A stretch of 64,000 bases of DNA, taken from JADMJV01 sp964649085. GTDB taxonomy: Bacteria; Vulcanimicrobiota; Xenobia; Xenobiales; JADMJV01. Below the pieces are notes generated by a model. It was given only the letters and a program-made list of their open reading frames with translations, did no database searches and had not been told where the DNA came from. Both the position numbers and the translations under genes were made by a program. The DNA lies in assembly GCA_964649085.1 (NCBI GenBank), contig CAZYPN010000002.1:124001-188000 (forward strand), given 5' to 3'. Position 1 is the stretch's first letter; each line of letters begins with the position of its first letter. Below are positions 49,807 through 58,614 of this stretch, piece by piece.

Positions 49807-52800
49807 ATGAAGCACGCCGCACTCAAACAGTTGCTCCGCGTGATGGCTCGATTCAGCGCCATCACGCTGGGCCTGTCGATGGTTCTCCTGCTGGGGGCCT
49901 TCTTTCTGGCGTACTTTTTCAAAGACCAAATTTTACAGCACTACCGCCGGCAACTGGAAAAAAGTCTCAACGTCAACATCGCCATCCAAAGCTCCCAGCT
50001 GCGGGGCCTTCAGCTTCAACTTCGCGGAGTTCAGGCACAAACGCGAGGCGGGGCCCCGCTGGCCCGCATCGAGCGCCTGAAGGTCAACTTCCGCCCCTGG
50101 GCCGGCCTCACCCACGGAGCCGCTCGCTGGATCGACGCCTGTCAGTTGGAGCAACCTCAAATCGACCTGATTCTCGATGAGCAGGGTCGGCTGAACTGGG
50201 ATTCCGTCACCCTGCCGACTCTCCCAGCACCCACCAGTCCCGAGCAAACGTTTCGGGGTGAGGTGCGTTTCGAGGGTGCCTCTCTCAGCCTGCGCGACCA
50301 ACGCCAGGGCGGATTTCTGGCCCAACTCCCCCCGCTTCAGGGCCAGGTGGTGGTCAGGCCCGACCGACGCTGGACGGCCAGCGCCCAGGGGGCCCACCTG
50401 AAACTTCACGGCCAGGGCAGCCCGGGAGACCAGCAAATCCGACTTCAAATTGACGATCTGCCGCTGGAGGACTACCTGCAGCACCCTGAACTGCGCGGCC
50501 TGATCCGGGCGGAGCAGGCTCTCGCCAGGGGCTCCCTGGAGGCCCGCTGGGGACCCGCAAAACCACCCCTGCTAAGTGGCAAAATCGGCCTGTCGGCCAG
50601 TTCTCTGGCCCTGCCCTCTTCCGGCCAAAGTCTGCAACAGGCCAGCGCCCAGCTTGCCTGGCTGGGCGGGAGCCTGTCGATCGAAAAGGCCCGGGCACTG
50701 TGGCAGGGCATGCCGATCCATATCGAGGGTGAAGTCAAAAGTGGCCAGCACGGTTGGGAGGACCCCTGGCTTGATCTGCGCCTGCGGGCACCCCAAATTG
50801 CGCTGAAAAAGCTACAGCCCTGGCTCAAGGGAGTTCCGGTTGAACCCAGCGGAACGCTGGCCCTTGACATTCTGGCCGAGGGCCCCCTCTCTGAGCCCCA
50901 GGTCAGGGGGAGGCTGAAAGGTTGGAAACTGCTGCTCGGCGGCCAGCACCTGGCTGATGTTCTCAGCGACTTCGAGCTCGATGCCACCAGCCTGCACATT
51001 GAAAAACTGCTGGCCCATACCGGGCAGGGTGAGGAGTTCTCGGCCTCGGGCTGGATCTTTCGCGGTGGCGACCAGCGCATTTTCTTACGCCTTCAGGGCG
51101 GCCAAGCCGATTTGCGGGCCTTGCACCCCTGGCTGGGCCAGGGGCAGGATCTCGAGGTTACCGCGCTGGGATCGCTGCTCGATCCCATTTTAACAGGACA
51201 CGGTCAACTGGCCGCTCTACCCCATAATCCCCTGGGCCTGACCGGGGCCGACGGAAACTTCTGGATCGACTCCGGCTCGGCCCTGGTCTGGAACTCGGCT
51301 CTGCAGGGCTCCGGAGGAGAAATTCAGGTACCCTGGGCGGTGCTCGATCTGACTCGAGGTCAACTGGCTGGGGCGGTCACCACCGAGCGGTTCAACCTGG
51401 CCACTCCGCAGGCCCTTCTGGAACTGCGAGGCGGAGGCCAGGGCGTGATCGACCTGAAAAACCAAAACTATAGCGGAACCGCCTGGCTGGAAGACAGCCG
51501 CATTCAGGCTGGCGGACTACCCTCCCTGAATGGCGTTCGCGGGTATCTGGCCTTTGAGCCCGGCGCGATGCTCGTGCCGCAACTCGAATTCCAGGCAGCG
51601 GGTGACCCGGTGGAGGTCACGGGCAGTTGGAACTCGGGGCAGGGCAATCTGTGGCTCCGTTCTCCCGGCATCAACCTCGCCCATTGGCTGAACCTCCCCG
51701 GAGCACAGGGGACCCAGCAACTCATGGCCTCGGCCCGAGTGCAGGCCGGGCAGATTGACGCCTTCCGCCTGTCCACTCGAGGCACGTTGGGGGATGCCTG
51801 GGCGGTGGGTCGCTGGCTTCCCGGGCAGGGTCCCGAACTCTACACCCAGTTCGCCAACCTGAGCCCGGGCAACGCCCCGCCGCTGGTGGGCGAGCTGGCC
51901 ACCCGTTGGAATCAGGGACGGATGCAATACCTCTATCGGCTGGCGCCCGAACAGGGTGCCGACCAGACCTGGGCCTTCGGCCAGGGATGGTTGCAGGGAA
52001 ATCAGCTGCACCTGGCCGAGAATTTCCTGCACCAGCCGTCGCTTGAACCCGTTGTTCAAGAGCATAAAGAGGGACGAGCCTATTCCTACTTTGGTCCGCT
52101 CGAGGGACCGCCCCTCATCACCGTCCACGATGGGGCCGTGCCGCGCAGCCAGGGAACGCTGAGCTGGAAGGGTCGCCTGGACCTGCGGCGCAAGCGCCTT
52201 CAGGTCGATGTTCAGGGACGACAACTGCGGGCCCATCAGTTAGCCGCCTGGTTCGGCCCCCTGGCCCAGCCGGCACCCGAGTGGTGGGTGGAACAGGGCG
52301 TACGACTCGAGGAAGCCGTCGTCGACGTGGATGCTCGGGGCGACGGTCCCCTGAACGGGCTGCAATGGTCGGCCTCGCTGCGCTCTCCCTGGACCCGCCT
52401 TTCGCGCAACCTGGGCGATGAACTGCGCTCCACCGCCTTCTCCTGGCGCACCGAGGCCGAGCTCCGAAGTGGCAGGCTGCGCCTGACCAACCTGCTTTCA
52501 CCCCGGCCTCAGGACTGGTCTCTGATGAGCTGGCGAGGTCCGCGTCGAGGCGGAACCCCCGAGGCCGATTGGCTGCGCTCGCGATTGGAACTGGATTCCA
52601 AGTTGCAGCTCGCCGGCTGGGTGCGTGCCGAAGCCTTCCCCATGAGCACTGCCGGCTGGTTCACCCCCGGATGGGTCTCGGGCCAGTTGCCTTCGGGCAA
52701 GTTGAGCACCGGAACGGGGCAGGGGCTGCGGATCAGCGGTAGCCTTTCTCGTCCACTGCTCGACGGTCGCGTCGACCTGGTGGATGGCCGATTTTGGACC

Positions 52801-55557
52801 GGCTTCCGCTACCTGCCCATCGACCAGGCCTATGCCGACCTCAAAGGCCACCAGGGACGCATTTCCCTCTCTCGCTTCCTGATGAGCTCCAACGGTCTCA
52901 CCGTCCAGGGACGAGGCCACCGCAGCGCCGATGGCAGCCTGGTAGGCCAGCTCTGGGCCGATGACCTCAGTCTGGAAACCTTGAGAGACTTTGGTTGGAA
53001 CACCCAGGGATGGCAGGGTAAGCTGGACCTGGCCCTGCGCTTCCGCGATGCCCAGGGGGTCTCGCCCGAGGCCTGGCTGGCCCTGGAGTCGGGCGGGCTG
53101 GCGCCGCCCGACTCCAGTCAGGCCGCCATTCGCCACCTGGTTCTGGGAGAAATCGAGCAGGACAGTGAAGGGTTGCCCACCACCGGACCGGGTCGGGGAG
53201 TTCATCTCTCGCTACAGGCGGGTCAGGTGGTCGTGCAACTGCCGCCCAGCGGCATCGCCCTCGAGTGGGACAATGCCGAAGCGAGCGAACTGAAGGCCCA
53301 GGGTCAGATCAGCTGGCGAAGTGCTCCCAGGTCGGGGCAGAGCCTGCTGACCTGGATGCTGTCTAAAGACGGTCCCCGCTTCGGCAATGGCAAGCAACCC
53401 GCCGAGTTCAGCCTGACCCGGCTGAGCTGGACGCTGCTGCGGCAACTGGCCGGATTGCCCGACGACCCGCGTCAAGGGCTACTCTCGGGGCAGCTCTGGC
53501 TCTTGGGGCAGTATTTCGAGCAACACCGCACCCGCAACCCGGTGCTGAGCGGTCAACCTCTGGTCGAGGCCCAGATCAGCCAGTTGCAGCTCGAAGGGAG
53601 CGACGCCCAGCAACGCTGGTCTGGCATGCAGCTGGCCCAGCCTATCCAGCTGGCCTATCAGGTGTTCCCGGGCAAGGCCGGGATGCCGGCCAATGGCCGA
53701 CTGAGCCTGTCACCCACCTGGATCGAATTCTTCCACCGGGCAGCCGCCGAATCCCAAAAGATCTTGGGGGGCAAACTGGCCATGGAAGGCGAGGTGCTGC
53801 TGACCGAAGGTCCAGGGGCCAAGAAGCTCGCCCCCAGCTGGAAGCAGTACCTGCGAGTTGGGCTGGAGAAGTTGCCGCTGCAGAACCTGGGATTCCTGAC
53901 CTCCCGCAAGCTGGATGGTATGCTGGAGAAGCTGGAGCTGAGCCTGGAGGGCAGCCTGAATCAATCGCAGGGCTGGCTAACCCTGCTGGGACGAGACCTG
54001 CAGTTCGAATCCTTGCGCGTTTCCTCGGCTCAGGGCCGGGTAGAGCTGCGCGGAGATGAGCCCGGCAAGCTCAAGCTGACGATGGGCCAGGGCGACGAAG
54101 AGTTCCGCTGGCTGTTGGGAGCCCCCAACGATCTCACCCAGTCGCTGCGCATTCAGGGCCAGGCCGAGCTCGACTTCGATCGGCTGCTGGTGGTCAACAG
54201 TCCCACTCTGGTTCCGAGCTGGAAGGGTTGGTCGTTATCGGGGCGCAGCCAGTTCGATCTTTCGGCCCAACTGCAAGACCCCCAGATGCGCCTGCTCTCG
54301 GCCCTGGCTCCAGAAGGCAGCCTGCTCACCGGCAATCTCAAAGCCGGCTTGCAGCTTCGAGGCACGGCCGAGCAGCCCGAACTCAGCGGCAACCTGGACC
54401 TCGAGCGAGGGGGCCTGGCCCACCCTCAGCTGCGCTCTCCCCTGACAGACTTCAACCTGCAAGCCCGCTTTGAACGTCTGGAAGGGGCCCTGGGCCGATA
54501 CACGCTGCAGCGCCTCGACGGCTTGCTCGGTGGCCAGCCTTTCCGGGGAAGCGGCCAGGCCGAACTGCTGGGGCTCGACCCCCAGAGTCTCGAAATCCGT
54601 TTCGACGGAGACGAACTGCCCATTCAGTGGGACGGCCTGATGGATGGGCGGGCCAATGTACACCTGCTGCTCAGCGGGGCCCAACCAGCCCTGACGGGCA
54701 CCATCGAGGTGCCCGAAGCCGACTTCTGGCTTCCCAGCAAAGATACCCTGGCTCGCCTGGGCTCGTTGAGCCAGGGCAGCGGTCGAACCCCGCTCGGTTA
54801 CAACATCGCTGTTCAACTCGGGGAAGACTGCTGGGGGCACTATCTGAATTCGGCGGTGCGTGGCTCGGGAGAACTGCAGCTGGTGCCCAGTTCCAGCTCG
54901 GGAAAGCCCGTGCCCAACGGCCGGCTGTTCCTCTCGCGCGGCGTGATTCGAATTCCGCTTTATGAAGTCAACTTCCGGGTGCGCCAGGGCTATGCCTATT
55001 TTGAAGACAACTGGCTGCCCCGGTTGGACAATCTCGAGGCCGACAGCACCCTGGGAGAATACCAGATCACGGCCCGCATCGACGGCCAGTATCCCAAGGT
55101 CAGCCTGGAGCTATTTTCCAACCCGCCTCTGGCCGAATCGGAACTGCGCCGGGTGGTGGCCGGTGGCCTACCCAGTATCAACGCCCCCAGCAATCCCTCA
55201 CTGCTGGGGAATGCCCTGGGCAATTCCAACAACTTCCTGGTGAACCAGGGAATGACGTTCCTCTCCAACCTGGTCACGGGACAAATCACCCAGGGACTGG
55301 GTCGACTGCTCTCGTTTTCAGAACTCTCCTTCGATGTTCTGCCCACCTCGGAGTACGCTCTGCGTCTGGCCAAAGCACTGGATGACAAAGAGAAATTCCT
55401 GATCACCTTCGCCCAGGTCATCGGCACCACCCGATTCAACCAGAGCCTCAACCAGTACGGCATCGAGTATCGCTTCCAGCCCAATCTGATGACCCGATTC
55501 ACGATGGACAACTACGGTCAGGCCCGGCTCTGGTTTCAAGGGGTGCTGCGCTTCTAA
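49807..55557 (+). CDS. TamB/AsmA-like giant outer-envelope protein
   Basis: 1916 residues. Residues about 16-38 are a single N-terminal membrane anchor (AITLGLSMVLLLGAFFLAYF). Almost all the rest is repeated beta-strand pattern, with recurrent segments such as GLTGADGNFWIDSGSALVW, RISGSLSRPLLDGRVDLVDG and LQLRGTAEQPELSGNLDLER. The C-terminus has the DUF490/TamB domain (FSELSFDVLPTSEYALRLAK, ending GIEYRFQPNLMTRFTMDN). TamB-like proteins bridge inner and outer membranes and are implicated in lipid transport and outer membrane protein assembly. TamA/BamA is not in the window. It supports a diderm envelope. The upstream 89-base gap has no clear ribosome site, so the start is less certain. Confidence 0.9.
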   Translation: MKHAALKQLLRVMARFSAITLGLSMVLLLGAFFLAYFFKDQILQHYRRQLEKSLNVNIAIQSSQLRGLQLQLRGVQAQTRGGAPLARIERLKVNFRPWAGLTHGAARWIDACQLEQPQIDLILDEQGRLNWDSVTLPTLPAPTSPEQTFRGEVRFEGASLSLRDQRQGGFLAQLPPLQGQVVVRPDRRWTASAQGAHLKLHGQGSPGDQQIRLQIDDLPLEDYLQHPELRGLIRAEQALARGSLEARWGPAKPPLLSGKIGLSASSLALPSSGQSLQQASAQLAWLGGSLSIEKARALWQGMPIHIEGEVKSGQHGWEDPWLDLRLRAPQIALKKLQPWLKGVPVEPSGTLALDILAEGPLSEPQVRGRLKGWKLLLGGQHLADVLSDFELDATSLHIEKLLAHTGQGEEFSASGWIFRGGDQRIFLRLQGGQADLRALHPWLGQGQDLEVTALGSLLDPILTGHGQLAALPHNPLGLTGADGNFWIDSGSALVWNSALQGSGGEIQVPWAVLDLTRGQLAGAVTTERFNLATPQALLELRGGGQGVIDLKNQNYSGTAWLEDSRIQAGGLPSLNGVRGYLAFEPGAMLVPQLEFQAAGDPVEVTGSWNSGQGNLWLRSPGINLAHWLNLPGAQGTQQLMASARVQAGQIDAFRLSTRGTLGDAWAVGRWLPGQGPELYTQFANLSPGNAPPLVGELATRWNQGRMQYLYRLAPEQGADQTWAFGQGWLQGNQLHLAENFLHQPSLEPVVQEHKEGRAYSYFGPLEGPPLITVHDGAVPRSQGTLSWKGRLDLRRKRLQVDVQGRQLRAHQLAAWFGPLAQPAPEWWVEQGVRLEEAVVDVDARGDGPLNGLQWSASLRSPWTRLSRNLGDELRSTAFSWRTEAELRSGRLRLTNLLSPRPQDWSLMSWRGPRRGGTPEADWLRSRLELDSKLQLAGWVRAEAFPMSTAGWFTPGWVSGQLPSGKLSTGTGQGLRISGSLSRPLLDGRVDLVDGRFWTGFRYLPIDQAYADLKGHQGRISLSRFLMSSNGLTVQGRGHRSADGSLVGQLWADDLSLETLRDFGWNTQGWQGKLDLALRFRDAQGVSPEAWLALESGGLAPPDSSQAAIRHLVLGEIEQDSEGLPTTGPGRGVHLSLQAGQVVVQLPPSGIALEWDNAEASELKAQGQISWRSAPRSGQSLLTWMLSKDGPRFGNGKQPAEFSLTRLSWTLLRQLAGLPDDPRQGLLSGQLWLLGQYFEQHRTRNPVLSGQPLVEAQISQLQLEGSDAQQRWSGMQLAQPIQLAYQVFPGKAGMPANGRLSLSPTWIEFFHRAAAESQKILGGKLAMEGEVLLTEGPGAKKLAPSWKQYLRVGLEKLPLQNLGFLTSRKLDGMLEKLELSLEGSLNQSQGWLTLLGRDLQFESLRVSSAQGRVELRGDEPGKLKLTMGQGDEEFRWLLGAPNDLTQSLRIQGQAELDFDRLLVVNSPTLVPSWKGWSLSGRSQFDLSAQLQDPQMRLLSALAPEGSLLTGNLKAGLQLRGTAEQPELSGNLDLERGGLAHPQLRSPLTDFNLQARFERLEGALGRYTLQRLDGLLGGQPFRGSGQAELLGLDPQSLEIRFDGDELPIQWDGLMDGRANVHLLLSGAQPALTGTIEVPEADFWLPSKDTLARLGSLSQGSGRTPLGYNIAVQLGEDCWGHYLNSAVRGSGELQLVPSSSSGKPVPNGRLFLSRGVIRIPLYEVNFRVRQGYAYFEDNWLPRLDNLEADSTLGEYQITARIDGQYPKVSLELFSNPPLAESELRRVVAGGLPSINAPSNPSLLGNALGNSNNFLVNQGMTFLSNLVTGQITQGLGRLLSFSELSFDVLPTSEYALRLAKALDDKEKFLITFAQVIGTTRFNQSLNQYGIEYRFQPNLMTRFTMDNYGQARLWFQGVLRF

Positions 55558-55566
55558 TAGGCCTGA

Positions 55567-55896
55567 ATGCCAGGGGCCACGGAGGAAGAGCAAGAAAGCT
55601 CTCGGGTGTTCATTGGAATCGCCCGATTTTCTATGTTCTTAACCAGTCAGCCCCACTCTCTGAAAGAGAAACGGGCCATTGTCAACAAACTGAAAGACGC
55701 CGTGCGCAACCGACTCTCGATTTCGGTGGCCGAGGTAGATGCCCAGGACAAATGGCAGCGTGCCGTGCTGGGGGTGGCCTGCGTGACAGCCGAGCAGCAG
55801 TCGGCTCACCGGCTGCTCGAGGAAGCGGCGCGAGTGCTCAACAGCTATCCTGAAGTACAGGTGTTGGAGGAAGAACGCGATGTCGACGCCTGGTGA
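55567..55896 (+). CDS. DUF503 (YlxP-like) protein
   Basis: 109 residues from ATG 55567; a GTG at 55606 would begin VFIGIARFSM, closer to the usual family start, so the start may be 13 codons later. The core is typical: F-I-G-I-A-R-F-S-M-F-L, HSLKEKRAIVNKLKDAVRNR, ISVAEVDAQDKWQRAVLGVA and the C-terminal VLNSYPEVQVLEEE. The family is small, cytosolic and often near rbfA/infB; biochemical function is not established. It is nine bases after the TamB-like gene and overlaps the next gene by 17. Confidence 0.9.
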   Translation: MPGATEEEQESSRVFIGIARFSMFLTSQPHSLKEKRAIVNKLKDAVRNRLSISVAEVDAQDKWQRAVLGVACVTAEQQSAHRLLEEAARVLNSYPEVQVLEEERDVDAW

Positions 55897-56533
55897 CCTG
55901 AGCTGGCTGCGGGCCGCTCTATTTCATAGCCTCGACCACGGCGAACTGAAAGTGCCGGCCGGATCGGCCCAGATACCCTGGCTCGACTGGCTGGGCATCG
56001 CCTGGAAGCCCGCTGCCGAGGCCGACTCGCTGGATGTTCAGTCGCTGGACGTGCCCTTCACGGCTCAGGAGTTGCGCGACCGGGGCCTGCTGGGAGAGGT
56101 CGTCTATGGCGCTCTGGTGCAAACCCGCTGGCACCCTCATCAGCAGAGCTGGGTGGCCCGAACGCGTTCGGAAATCGCTGCCTGCTACACATCGGCCGAA
56201 CTCGATTCGTGCCACTGGCCCCTCACGCTGGAGGTCTTGGACGAACTGAATGCCTATCGACTGCAGGAGCTGACCCCAGGGGAACTGCTGGAGTATTCCA
56301 GGCCCTTCTGGAAAGGCTGCCCCAACCCTCAGGATGAGGCGGTGATGGAAGGCTGGGTCTTGCTGCACTTCAACACCTTCGAGCGCCTCCAAGACGTCGC
56401 CGAATGTTTGCATCCCTTTTTCGAACCACAGCCGCGCCCACACTGGAAATTGCCTCCAGAGATGAGTTGGAACGACGTGGAGAGCATGCTCGGCGAGGAG
56501 AGACTGAACCGGCTGCTGGGGGTCAGGTCTTGA
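55880..56533 (+). CDS. Unknown soluble protein
   Basis: 217 residues, ATG start overlapping the DUF503 gene by 17 bases. No membrane segment or signal peptide is visible. It is Trp/Leu-rich with a Gly-poor, mostly helical second half (ELLEYSRPFWKGCPNPQDEA, VLLHFNTFERLQDVAECLHP). I recognise no family motif. Its stop overlaps the start of the methyltransferase gene as TTGA, so it is translated together with its neighbours. Confidence 0.75.
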   Translation: MSTPGDLSWLRAALFHSLDHGELKVPAGSAQIPWLDWLGIAWKPAAEADSLDVQSLDVPFTAQELRDRGLLGEVVYGALVQTRWHPHQQSWVARTRSEIAACYTSAELDSCHWPLTLEVLDELNAYRLQELTPGELLEYSRPFWKGCPNPQDEAVMEGWVLLHFNTFERLQDVAECLHPFFEPQPRPHWKLPPEMSWNDVESMLGEERLNRLLGVRS

Positions 56534-57201
56534 AGTGGTTGGCGCTGGCAACCCTGCTGGCGCCCTGGCTGCTGGCCGTCCTGCTGCTGCCCGCCCGCCG
56601 TTGGGACTGGCCCGCAGCCTATCTGGCCGTGGCCCTTTTTCTTCTGGGCGCCATTCCCCAGGCCGCCTGGTTGGCCCGCCACAACCCCCTGCTGTTTTTT
56701 CGGCGGGGCAACGAGCAAAACAGCGACAACAAAGTTCCCCCGCCCGACCGTAAGCTGGTTCTGGCGCTGAAGTTGGCGGCGCTCTCTATCGCCGTGCTTG
56801 CCGCCCTTGACTCGGGGCCTTCGGCCCGCTGGCCGTCCCCCTGGCAAATGGCATCAGGACTGTTCCTGCTCGGAGCAGGCCTGACCCTGCTGACCGCCAG
56901 CCAACGAGCCAATCGATTTTTCGAAGCCTACGTTCGCCTGCAAAGTGAATTTGGGCACCGACCCATCGACCACGGGCCCTACGCCCGCCTGCGCCATCCC
57001 GGCTATCTGAGCTATCTGCTGATCTTTGCCTCGGGCCCGTGCCTGTTGGCCTCCAACTGGGCCTGGGGAGGGGTGGCGCTGTGCCTGGTTCTCTTCGTTC
57101 TTCGGATCGTTTTCGAAGAAGGTTTCTTACGCCAGCATCTGGAGGGATACGCCGAATATTGCAGGCGAGTTCGCTACCGGCTGATCCCCGGGCTCTGGTA
57201 A
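56530..57201 (+). CDS. ICMT-like membrane methyltransferase family protein
   Basis: 223 residues from TTG 56530, overlapping the previous stop; a longer upstream frame lies inside that gene. About five hydrophobic helices. The C-terminal half has the family pattern: IDHGPYARLRHPGYLSYLL (the G-P-Y-x-x-x-R-H-P-x-Y motif), FEEGFLRQHLEGYAEYCRR and VRYRLIPGLW. Isoprenylcysteine carboxyl methyltransferase-like proteins use SAM in the membrane; bacterial members act on varied substrates, often unknown. It ends 63 bases before the dehydrogenase gene. Its substrate is not indicated by neighbours. Confidence 0.86.
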   Translation: MKWLALATLLAPWLLAVLLLPARRWDWPAAYLAVALFLLGAIPQAAWLARHNPLLFFRRGNEQNSDNKVPPPDRKLVLALKLAALSIAVLAALDSGPSARWPSPWQMASGLFLLGAGLTLLTASQRANRFFEAYVRLQSEFGHRPIDHGPYARLRHPGYLSYLLIFASGPCLLASNWAWGGVALCLVLFVLRIVFEEGFLRQHLEGYAEYCRRVRYRLIPGLW

Positions 57202-57264
57202 AAGGGTTCGAGGACGATTAGATCGGTTCGAGCCGTGGTAAGATGCCTGCTTGAGGTAGGAACG

Positions 57265-58614
57265 ATGTTAGAGCAAAAGATTCAGGGCCGAAAGGCCAAC
57301 ATTACCATTATCGGACTGGGCTATGTGGGGCTTCCACTGGCGCTTGGTTTCGCCCGCAAAGGGTTCAAAGTTTTCGGGCTCGACGACGATAGCCCGAAAA
57401 TTGAGAAACTGCTGTCCGGACAGGACTACATCAACGGCCAGAACGAGGTTGTGCGCCAACTGGTCCAATCGGGCCACTTCCAGCCCACTCGCAACAGCGA
57501 GGTGATCTCTCAATCCGATGTGGTTGTCATCTGCGTTCCCACCCCACTTACCCGCAACCGCGAACCGGATATTTCCTATGTGGAACAGGTGAGTCGTCGC
57601 ATCGGTCAGTTGATCCAGGTGGGCAGTCTGGTGGTGCTGGAGAGCACCACCTATCCTGGCACCACCGAAGAAGTGGTGTTACCCGCCATCCTGGCCGGCA
57701 ATCGGGTGACTCGAGTCGGGCAAGACTTCCATCTGGCCTTCAGTCCCGAGCGCGTCGACCCGGGCAACCCCTCGTACGACTCCTACAACACCACCAAAGT
57801 AGTCGGTGGCGTAACGCCGGCCTGCACTCATCTGACCACCTTGCTGTACCAGGCCCTGCTCGACCATCCCGATCTGGTGAAGGAAGCCTCTTCTTCACGC
57901 GCGGCCGAGATGGAAAAACTCTTTGAAAACATCTTCCGCAGCGTCAATATCGCACTGGTGAACGAACTGGCCCTGTTGTGTCGCGAGATGAACCTGGACG
58001 CCTGGGAGATTCTCGACCTGGCCAGTACCAAGCCTTTCGGATTCATGCGATTCAACCCGGGTCCGGGTATCGGTGGGCACTGCATTCCCCTGGATCCCTT
58101 CTACCTCACCTGGAAAGCCCGTGAATTCGATTTCCCCACTCGCTTCATCGAATTGGCCGGAGAACTCAACTCGCGCATGCCCTTCCACGTGGTCGACCTG
58201 GTGGCCGAAGGGCTGGGCTCGCGAGGCCTGGAGGACGCCCGGGTGTTGCTGCTGGGCATGGCCTACAAGAAAGATGTCGCCGACCACCGCGAGTCGCCAT
58301 CGCTGAAGGTCTACGACTTGCTGCTGAAGCGGGGCGCACGAGTCGACTACTTTGACCCCCTCATCCCCCAGATCAAAACCGCCGACGGCATGCTGCGCTC
58401 GGTGGCCGCAGGAAGCTTCCAGGACTATGACTGCCTGGTGTTGATGACCGACCACAGTCAGTTCGACCTCTCCAAGCTGGTGCGTGCCTGCAAGGTGTTC
58501 GTCGACACTCGTGGGGTTGTCCGAGAACTGAATCAGGACTTTGGCGACACCCGCGTGCTGGGGCTGGGCCTACCGGCCCGGCGCACCGGGCCGCGCCTGC
58601 AAGTGGTTCACTGA
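57265..58614 (+). CDS. UDP-N-acetylhexosamine 6-dehydrogenase (WbpA/TviB-like)
   Basis: 449 residues from ATG 57265, with AGGTAGGAA upstream; an earlier in-frame start adds ten residues but lacks a site. The Rossmann motif is IIGLGYVGLPLA. The catalytic Cys273 is in GIGGHCIPLDPFYLTWKARE, and L-A-x-E-L-N-S-R-M-P (ELAGELNSRMPFHVV) with LLLGMAYKKDVADHRESPS follow. The sequence around Cys273 is closest to WbpA/TviB enzymes that oxidise UDP-GlcNAc to the uronic acid; a UDP-ManNAc specificity like WecC is also possible, since wecB is encoded 32 kb away. It supplies uronic acid sugars for envelope polysaccharide. It overlaps the convergent membrane protein gene by seven bases. Confidence 0.9.
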   Translation: MLEQKIQGRKANITIIGLGYVGLPLALGFARKGFKVFGLDDDSPKIEKLLSGQDYINGQNEVVRQLVQSGHFQPTRNSEVISQSDVVVICVPTPLTRNREPDISYVEQVSRRIGQLIQVGSLVVLESTTYPGTTEEVVLPAILAGNRVTRVGQDFHLAFSPERVDPGNPSYDSYNTTKVVGGVTPACTHLTTLLYQALLDHPDLVKEASSSRAAEMEKLFENIFRSVNIALVNELALLCREMNLDAWEILDLASTKPFGFMRFNPGPGIGGHCIPLDPFYLTWKAREFDFPTRFIELAGELNSRMPFHVVDLVAEGLGSRGLEDARVLLLGMAYKKDVADHRESPSLKVYDLLLKRGARVDYFDPLIPQIKTADGMLRSVAAGSFQDYDCLVLMTDHSQFDLSKLVRACKVFVDTRGVVRELNQDFGDTRVLGLGLPARRTGPRLQVVH

